10,172 nucleotides of DNA from Erysipelothrix sp. (GTDB lineage: Bacteria > Bacillota_I > Bacilli_A > Erysipelotrichales > Erysipelotrichaceae): NCBI GenBank assembly GCA_012512495.1, contig JAAZEC010000079.1:1-10172 (forward strand), read 5' to 3'. The notes below the pieces were generated by a model that was not told the DNA's origin, made no database searches, and was given only the letters and a program-made list of their open reading frames with translations. This document shows, in pieces, positions 6,770 through 10,172 of this stretch (positions within the stretch are counted from its first letter, which is position 1; each line of letters starts with the position of its first letter). A program made the position numbers and the translations under genes.

Positions 6770-7570
6770 ATGAAACAGAAGCTTAGAGAGCTAATTGAGA
6801 TTCTTAGAGATGATGATTCGACCACCTTTGTTCAGTCTTTTGCTTTTTCATTGTTGTTGTCACTGGCACCTTTATTGACTATTTTCGTGGTCTTGTTTAA
6901 ACAGCTTGCACTGGACACCACACTCATTATTTCAATCGCTAGTGCATACCTCCCGATGGAAGAAGTCCTAGACTTCATTGAGTATATCCAAGCGACGAAT
7001 GCGACTGAGTTCGCTTCCTTGATCGTTCTATTGGTGACGACACTCTTTCTTTCTTCTCGGTCGGTTTATTCCTTCTTGAAGTTCTCGAGTTCTATTGAAG
7101 AGGTGGATTATCCCAAATGGTATTTGAGAATCCTTGGTTTTGGTGGACAGGCTATCTTTATTCTGCTGATTGTTATTTTGATTCTGGTGATCTCGTTTAC
7201 TTCACATTTCCGCTATCTGTTGGTTATGGGGAGTCTTTTCTTTGGTTTTCTGGTCTATTATCGTAACTTATCATTTCGGCATCGCAGGCTAGCGAGCCAT
7301 TGGAAGGGTGCGCTTTTCACTACTCTAGCTCTTGGTTTAATGGGTTTATTCTTCTTAACTTATGTTTCTATCTTTACTAATTACGAGTCACTTTATGGTC
7401 CTTTGAGTTCGTTGATGGTGATCTTACTTTCGATTAACATTATTTCTTACATAATCTTTATTGGCTTCCTATTGAATTACGTCAACTATGATGATGAGAA
7501 ACAAACCTCCCATCTTCGTCGCTTTACTATCTTACAACAATGGTTTGATAGAATGGCGATGAAGAAATAG
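6770..7570 (+). CDS. YihY/virulence factor BrkB family membrane protein
   Basis: This 266-aa protein is a slightly short member of the YihY/BrkB family. The family was once mislabelled ribonuclease BN; its molecular role is still unsettled. Predicted helices lie at about 22-44 (FAFSLLLSLAPLLTIFVVLF, the family's hallmark first helix with the SLxPLL turn), 80-98, 122-144, 147-164, 179-200 and 208-238. The region YGPLSSLMVILLSINIISYI is the usual C-terminal YG...L helix pair, and the G-x-LLNYV ending matches the common GAELN position, with Asn kept and Glu replaced. A basic cytosolic tail follows (HLRRFTILQQWFDRMAMKK). The ATG at 6770 has GAGAGGT 7 nt upstream. No terminator is obvious downstream, and the next gene has its own promoter. 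Confidence 0.8.
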   Translation: MKQKLRELIEILRDDDSTTFVQSFAFSLLLSLAPLLTIFVVLFKQLALDTTLIISIASAYLPMEEVLDFIEYIQATNATEFASLIVLLVTTLFLSSRSVYSFLKFSSSIEEVDYPKWYLRILGFGGQAIFILLIVILILVISFTSHFRYLLVMGSLFFGFLVYYRNLSFRHRRLASHWKGALFTTLALGLMGLFFLTYVSIFTNYESLYGPLSSLMVILLSINIISYIIFIGFLLNYVNYDDEKQTSHLRRFTILQQWFDRMAMKK

Positions 7571-7596
7571 TGCTTCCCTTATCGTTACAAGCTATT

Positions 7597-7625
7597 TTGA
7601 CACATAGTAGTTTATCAAATATAGT
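7597..7625 (+). promoter_or_regulatory. Strong sigma-A-type promoter
   Basis: TTGACA (7597-7602) and TATAGT (7620-7625) are separated by 17 bp: a perfect -35 and a five-of-six -10. Transcription would start near 7632 and give a leader of about 50 nt for the 141-aa membrane protein gene. Confidence 0.75.
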
Positions 7626-7682
7626 GATTATAGCGATGTAATACTATAAAGATATTCAGAATTGATGTTAGGAGGTGAGTTA

Positions 7683-8108
7683 ATGATCAAATATAATCAT
7701 TACAAGGTTCATGCGATTACGTTTTTGTTGAGTGTCTTTCCAGCACTGATTTACATGTACTTCTATGTTAATGGTTATTTTGGGGATCGTTTAGTGAACT
7801 GGTGGTTATTAAAGGATATAGTTGATTCCATCTTCCATCCTATCAATATCCTTGGTTGGGTTGTTGTCGTTTTTGTTTTATTAAGGTTGCTTGGTAAGAA
7901 ATTTTACATAGTGCAATACAGCAAAGCGGAGATAGTGAAAACCCATCTGGCGTATTTCGGATTGTTTACAGCTATTATGGTGGTTCTTTATCTGTACAAC
8001 AAAGCCCTTTCGGCTTATGTTGGTATCTTCTACTGTTTCCTTGTGAGTTATCTTGTTATGTTCTATTTTGTGGCTTCATATTTTAGTCGTAAGCAGGTAA
8101 TCAATTAG
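7683..8108 (+). CDS. Unidentified 141-aa four-helix membrane protein
   Basis: I do not recognise a family. The chain is strongly hydrophobic and aromatic, with predicted membrane helices at about 10-30, 52-71, 85-106 and 109-133, and short basic ends (N-terminal MIKYNHYKVH, C-terminal YFSRKQVIN). No enzyme, transporter or signalling motif is visible. The frame could be opened from a TTG at 7662 or an ATG at 7665. The ATG at 7683 is far better, because a near-perfect AGGAGGTGA (7670-7678) sits 7 nt from the end of AGGAGG to the start. Together with the consensus promoter at 7597-7625, this suggests a genuinely and perhaps strongly expressed gene. It stands alone between the YihY-family gene and the tRNA cluster. 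I see no convincing terminator after its TAG. Confidence 0.75.
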   Translation: MIKYNHYKVHAITFLLSVFPALIYMYFYVNGYFGDRLVNWWLLKDIVDSIFHPINILGWVVVVFVLLRLLGKKFYIVQYSKAEIVKTHLAYFGLFTAIMVVLYLYNKALSAYVGIFYCFLVSYLVMFYFVASYFSRKQVIN

Positions 8109-8204
8109 GGCATGAGATTTATCGTATTTTGGTGAACAGATTTCATCATCATCGGTTGAAAAAACAGCTTTTTGGTTTTTCTTTTGACTTTTTGCCTTAA
8201 TCTA

Positions 8205-8233
8205 TTGACGATATTTTGTGCTTATGGTATATT
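8205..8233 (+). promoter_or_regulatory. Promoter of the tRNA operon
   Basis: TTGACG (8205-8210), a 17-bp spacer and TATATT (8228-8233) lie 25 bp before the first base of tRNA-Val. The predicted start is near 8240, so the primary transcript would have a 5' leader of about 20 nt, removed by RNase P. The upstream stretch 8109-8204 is T-rich, contains no gene that I can support, and may act as an UP-like region. Confidence 0.75.
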
Positions 8234-8258
8234 AATGAAGCTTCAATCAAGCACATCC

Positions 8259-8334
8259 GGAGGTTTAGCTCAGTTGGGAGAGCATCTGCCTTACAAGCAG
8301 AGGGTCAGCGGTTCGAGCCCGTTAACCTCCACCA
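8259..8334 (+). tRNA. tRNA-Val (anticodon TAC)
   Basis: The acceptor stem GGAGGTT (8259-8265) pairs with AACCTCC (8324-8330), followed by discriminator A and an encoded CCA. The anticodon stem TCTGC/GCAGA frames loop CTTACAA with anticodon TAC. A D arm (AGCTCAGTTGGGAGAGC) and a T loop TTCGAGC are present. It is the first gene of a six-tRNA cluster with no rRNA genes in view. Confidence 0.97.
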
Positions 8335-8350
8335 TTATTTTTATTATGAT

Positions 8351-8426
8351 GCCGGCTTAGCTCAACTGGTAGAGCAACTGATTTGTAATCAGTAGGTTGT
8401 GGGTTCAAGTCCTATAGCCGGCACCA
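8351..8426 (+). tRNA. tRNA-Thr (anticodon TGT)
   Basis: The acceptor GCCGGCT (8351-8357) pairs perfectly with AGCCGGC (8416-8422), then A and encoded CCA. The anticodon stem ACTGA/TCAGT encloses TTTGTAA with anticodon TGT. The T arm is GTGGG/CCTAT around TTCAAGT. It lies 16 bp after tRNA-Val. Confidence 0.97.
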
Positions 8427-8439
8427 TTTATTATCTATT

Positions 8440-8524
8440 GGGGAGATAGCGAAGAGGCTAAACGCGATTGACTGTAACTCAATTCCCTCAGGGTTCGGCG
8501 GTTCGAATCCGTCTCTCCCCACCA
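8440..8524 (+). tRNA. tRNA-Tyr (anticodon GTA)
   Basis: The acceptor GGGGAGA (8440-8446) pairs with TCTCCCC (8514-8520), then A and encoded CCA. The anticodon stem ATTGA/TCAAT encloses CTGTAAC with anticodon GTA. The 85-nt length comes from a long variable arm (CCCTCAGGG region, about 8484-8492), the class II architecture expected for bacterial tRNA-Tyr. Confidence 0.97.
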
Positions 8525-8529
8525 TTTAT

Positions 8530-8605
8530 TGGGGCATAGCCAAGCGGTAAGGCACCAGACTTTGACTCTGGCATTTCCCTGGTTCGATCCCAGGTGCCCC
8601 AGCCA
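8530..8605 (+). tRNA. tRNA-Gln (anticodon TTG)
   Basis: The acceptor TGGGGCA (8530-8536) pairs with TGCCCCA (8595-8601), giving the U1-A72 pair usual in bacterial tRNA-Gln. Discriminator G and encoded CCA follow. The anticodon stem CCAGA/TCTGG encloses CTTTGAC with anticodon TTG. Only 5 bp separate it from tRNA-Tyr. Confidence 0.97.
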
Positions 8606-8609
8606 TGAT

Positions 8610-8685
8610 GACTCCTTAGCTCAGGCGGTAGAGCAACTGACTTTTAATCAGTGGGTCGAGAGTTCGAGTCTCTCAGGAGTCACCA
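8610..8685 (+). tRNA. tRNA-Lys (anticodon TTT)
   Basis: The acceptor GACTCCT (8610-8616) pairs with AGGAGTC (8675-8681), then A and encoded CCA. The anticodon stem ACTGA/TCAGT encloses CTTTTAA with anticodon TTT. The T arm GAGAG/CTCTC is perfect. It lies 4 bp after tRNA-Gln. Confidence 0.97.
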
Positions 8686-8693
8686 CTGTTATT

Positions 8694-8767
8694 GCGAGTG
8701 TAGTTCAATGGTAGAACTTCAGCCTTCCAAGCTGACTACGGGAGTTCGATTCTCCTCACTCGCTCCA
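8694..8767 (+). tRNA. tRNA-Gly (anticodon TCC)
   Basis: The acceptor GCGAGTG (8694-8700) pairs with CACTCGC (8757-8763), then discriminator T and encoded CCA, for 74 nt in all. The anticodon stem TCAGC/GCTGA encloses CTTCCAA with anticodon TCC. It is the last gene of the cluster. I found no second copy of its 3' end in the window, so there is no sign here of an element integrated into it. Confidence 0.97.
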
Positions 8768-8914
8768 AGAACATAACGCATGAGGTTGTAACGATTAGAC
8801 GTGAATATTGTCTAGATCATTACAACCTCTTTTTGCATATAAAACGAAGTCTTTCCAAAGCTTTGTAGAGAACCACATTGAACAAAGAATTTTTATTTAT
8901 CATGTTATGTTCTT
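8767..8914. repeat. 11-bp inverted repeat flanking the tRNA operon terminator
   Basis: AAGAACATAAC (8767-8777) and its exact complement GTTATGTTCTT (8904-8914) enclose the terminator. The left arm begins at the final A of tRNA-Gly. The arms are AT-rich and could have arisen by chance. Between terminator and right arm there is also a 10-bp palindrome, CAAAGCTTTG (8856-8865). I see no gene in this interval. Confidence 0.4.
8782..8834 (+). terminator. Terminator of the tRNA operon
   Basis: A long hairpin pairs GAGGTTGTAA...TAGAC (8782-8800) with GTCTA...TTACAACCTC (8810-8829). There is one C/A mismatch and a one-base bulge around a nine-base loop, and TTTTT follows (8830-8834). It begins 14 bp after tRNA-Gly. 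Confidence 0.93.
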
Positions 8915-8955
8915 AAGACAGATGAACACTCTTGGTCATACTTTATGCTTCGATA

Positions 8956-8964
8956 TGATATAAT
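8956..8964 (+). promoter_or_regulatory. Extended -10 promoter of the fic gene
   Basis: TGATATAAT is a perfect TATAAT hexamer (8959-8964) preceded by the TG of an extended -10. The nearest -35-like element (TTGGTC, 8932-8937) is 21 bp away, which is too far for normal spacing. The start near 8971 leaves a very short leader of about 14 nt made up largely of the purine-rich GGGGTGGGAG ribosome binding region. Confidence 0.6.
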
Positions 8965-8984
8965 ACACCAAAAGGGGTGGGAGT

Positions 8985-9698
8985 ATGATTGCCGATTTTA
9001 CAGAAAAGTATATGGATGATTTAGTGGTAAGACTTACTCATCATTCCAATGCATTAGAGAATAACACTTTGACTCTTAATGAAACAATTTCTATTGTGCT
9101 GTATCAAACAGCCCCAAATGGTAAGAGTTTGAGCGAGATATATGAAACAGACAATCATGCTAGAGCTTTAAAGCTAATGATTGAGAAAATACACGAACAA
9201 GAAGTTATTACACATAAAACCCTATTAGATTTACACTATGTTCTAATGGATCGACTTGATGCGACGCGAGGACAATTCAAAAATAACGAAAATGCTATTG
9301 TTGGTGCGGATTTTCAGACTGCACATCCAAATGATGTTCCTCAACTGATTGATAGTTGGTGCTATGATTTGAATTTCAAATTGAATAATGACAATGCGGA
9401 TTTGGAATTTATCAGTGAAGTAATCGCTCAAAAACATATTGAGTTTGAAAGAATACATCCATTTAGCGACGGAAACGGTCGTATGGGAAGGCTGTTGATG
9501 AACTACAGCTTGCTCGAAAGAGGGTTTCCACCTTTTGTGATATTGAAACAAGAAAAATTGGAATATATCAATGCACTAACTAACCAAAATACCAGCGACT
9601 TAGCCTCTAAGCTTAAATATTCTGTGTCTCAAGAGAAAGAAAGAGCTAGGAAATTTGGAGTTGTGTTTAACCGTCCTGAAATTAATGTAAATGAGTAA
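8985..9698 (+). CDS. Fic/DOC family protein, probable self-inhibited AMP-transferase
   Basis: This is a 237-aa single-domain Fic protein. Fic enzymes usually transfer AMP from ATP to a hydroxyl side chain of a target protein. The catalytic motif HPFSDGNGRMGR (158-169) is complete, including His158, the acidic Asp162 and the phosphate-binding Arg residues. The flap region before it, GQFKNNENAIVGADF (96-110), has the usual GQ[FY]...V/IGG-like form. Near the N terminus SNALENN (21-27) matches the inhibitory-helix motif (S/T)xxxE(G/N), with Glu25 expected to compete for ATP binding. That makes it a class II, intramolecularly restrained Fic, so no separate antitoxin gene is needed and none is seen. 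There is no C-terminal winged helix like that in many 350-400-aa Fic proteins; the tail is a short charged helix. The ATG at 8985 follows GGGGTGGGAG. The gene appears AT-richer than the left half and sits just after a tRNA cluster, which fits acquired DNA. The target is unknown. Confidence 0.9.
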   Translation: MIADFTEKYMDDLVVRLTHHSNALENNTLTLNETISIVLYQTAPNGKSLSEIYETDNHARALKLMIEKIHEQEVITHKTLLDLHYVLMDRLDATRGQFKNNENAIVGADFQTAHPNDVPQLIDSWCYDLNFKLNNDNADLEFISEVIAQKHIEFERIHPFSDGNGRMGRLLMNYSLLERGFPPFVILKQEKLEYINALTNQNTSDLASKLKYSVSQEKERARKFGVVFNRPEINVNE

Positions 9699-9755
9699 CT
9701 GAGATAAGTGCGTTGCTGATGGTGTGGCGTTTAATAAGTGTCTCATGGATAAGAG

Positions 9756-9793
9756 AATGTTTAGTGAGGTAATGCACTAACATTTTTTCTTTT
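9756..9793 (+). terminator. Intrinsic terminator after fic
   Basis: AATGTTTAGTG (9756-9766) pairs with CACTAACATT (9775-9784) through ten base pairs with a single T bulge and an eight-base loop, followed by TTTTCTTTT. The stem is mostly A-T but long. It ends only 18-72 bp before the possible starts of the next gene. Confidence 0.8.
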
Positions 9794-9864
9794 CAAGAGG
9801 AAGAAAGCAGATGAACTCATATTCTAGACTGTCAACAGCTAACAGTGAAGGAGATATGAGAGAT

Positions 9865-10172
9865 ATGAAACGAAAATTGAAACAAGGGTTGATTGGGATA
9901 GCAATCACTTTAATGATGGTGATGTTATTAACACCAACTCAAGCCCAAACGATCAAGATTACTTTCGAGGATACGGGAGTAATCGCCACAGGAACTGCCA
10001 CAAGTGAGAACAGTCAAGGCAATGGGATGCGATGGGTCGCAGGATCCGATTGGGTCTACATCAAGGTCAATGGTGAAATTGCCTTCTGCATTGAACCAGA
10101 ATTCTTGTTAAAACCCGAGAGTACTTATACCGAGTCATCATTTAACCATGCTGATAGGGAGACTTTCTCAAG
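9865..10172 (+). CDS. Secreted surface protein, possible thioester-domain adhesin (3' truncated)
   Basis: The frame is open to the right window edge. From the ATG at 9865 it begins MKRKLKQGLIGIAITLMMVM, a classic signal peptide: a basic n-region, a hydrophobic core, and a probable cleavage after TPTQA (residue 27). The mature part begins QTIKITFEDTGVIATG. It contains VNGEIAFCIEPE with a single Cys at residue 75. An aromatic residue before Cys, then a hydrophobic and an acidic residue, early after the signal peptide, resembles the Cys half of the internal thioester in Gram-positive thioester-domain surface proteins. The partner Gln, any repeats and an LPXTG anchor would lie beyond the window. 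Two other in-frame ATGs, at 9811 and 9856, are possible starts. AAGGAG (9848-9853) is 11 nt from 9865 and 2 nt from 9856, and a GGAAG precedes 9811. Signal-peptide shape favours 9865. It is certainly a secreted protein; the thioester reading is inference. Confidence 0.6.
   Translation, partial: MKRKLKQGLIGIAITLMMVMLLTPTQAQTIKITFEDTGVIATGTATSENSQGNGMRWVAGSDWVYIKVNGEIAFCIEPEFLLKPESTYTESSFNHADRETFS

Noticed and set aside
7662..7682. Upstream TTG and ATG starts for the 141-aa membrane protein
   Set aside because: They would place the AGGAGGTGA ribosome binding site inside the coding region; the ATG at 7683 is correctly spaced from it.
8109..8204. Terminator or small RNA between the 141-aa gene and the tRNA promoter
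   Set aside because: Only weak A/T pairings can be drawn around the poly-A and poly-T stretches; nothing is supportable.
8172..8360. 62-aa reading frame across tRNA-Val
   Set aside because: It is a translation of the tRNA promoter and tRNA-Val sequence; it has no ribosome binding site or protein-like composition.
8529..8714. 61-aa reading frame across tRNA-Gln and tRNA-Lys
   Set aside because: It lies entirely on tRNA genes whose cloverleaf pairings are complete.
8861..8894. Second terminator CTTTGT/ACAAAG followed by a T-rich stretch
   Set aside because: A six-pair AT-rich stem with a 15-base loop is too weak, and the strong terminator at 8782-8834 already serves the operon.
9243..9551. 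102-aa minus-strand reading frame inside fic
   Set aside because: It is antisense to a gene with a clear catalytic motif; no ribosome binding site or recognisable domain was found.
8694..9698. An integrated element using the tRNA-Gly 3' end as attachment site
   Set aside because: No integrase gene and no direct repeat of the tRNA 3' end were found in the window.

Overview
The window looks like a chromosome segment of a low- to mid-GC Gram-positive bacterium (Bacillota). The evidence is a pheS-pheT operon of Firmicutes type, strong AGGAGG-like ribosome binding sites, sigma-A-type TTGACA/TATAAT promoters, U-tailed hairpin terminators, and a compact six-gene tRNA cluster in which every tRNA carries an encoded CCA. 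The standard code is used and Trp is TGG. None of the nine visible stop codons is TGA (six TAG, three TAA). The phenylalanyl-tRNA synthetase beta chain has an unusually eroded editing site, a state best documented in Mollicutes. A lineage such as Erysipelotrichia or another Mollicutes relative is therefore a reasonable but unproven guess.

Layout. Positions 1-3802, plus strand: the 3' part of pheS, then pheT, then tag (3-methyladenine DNA glycosylase I), closely spaced and probably one transcript. Positions 3835-5097, plus strand: hflX, a ribosome-associated GTPase, possibly with its own promoter. It overlaps by 27 bp the tail of a convergent AI-2E/PerM-family membrane transporter (6198-5071). 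A second minus-strand gene (6712-6305) encodes a small four-helix membrane protein. It diverges from a YihY/BrkB-family membrane protein gene (6770-7570). A small unidentified four-helix membrane protein (7683-8108) follows, with its own near-consensus promoter.

Positions 8205-8834 form a self-contained tRNA transcription unit: promoter, Val(TAC)-Thr(TGT)-Tyr(GTA)-Gln(TTG)-Lys(TTT)-Gly(TCC), and a strong terminator. Downstream the content becomes more accessory and AT-richer by eye. It holds a stand-alone Fic-domain AMP-transferase with an N-terminal self-inhibitory motif (8985-9698) and its terminator, then the start of a secreted surface protein that resembles the thioester-domain adhesins (9865 to the window end).

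How it fits together: the left half is translation and genome housekeeping (Phe charging, DNA alkylation repair, ribosome rescue or splitting). The middle is membrane proteins of poorly defined role. The right half is a tRNA locus, a common integration neighbourhood, followed by probable variable genes. No complete novel system is evident. The most interesting signal is the eroded PheRS editing pocket, followed by the Fic and putative thioester-protein genes downstream of the tRNAs.
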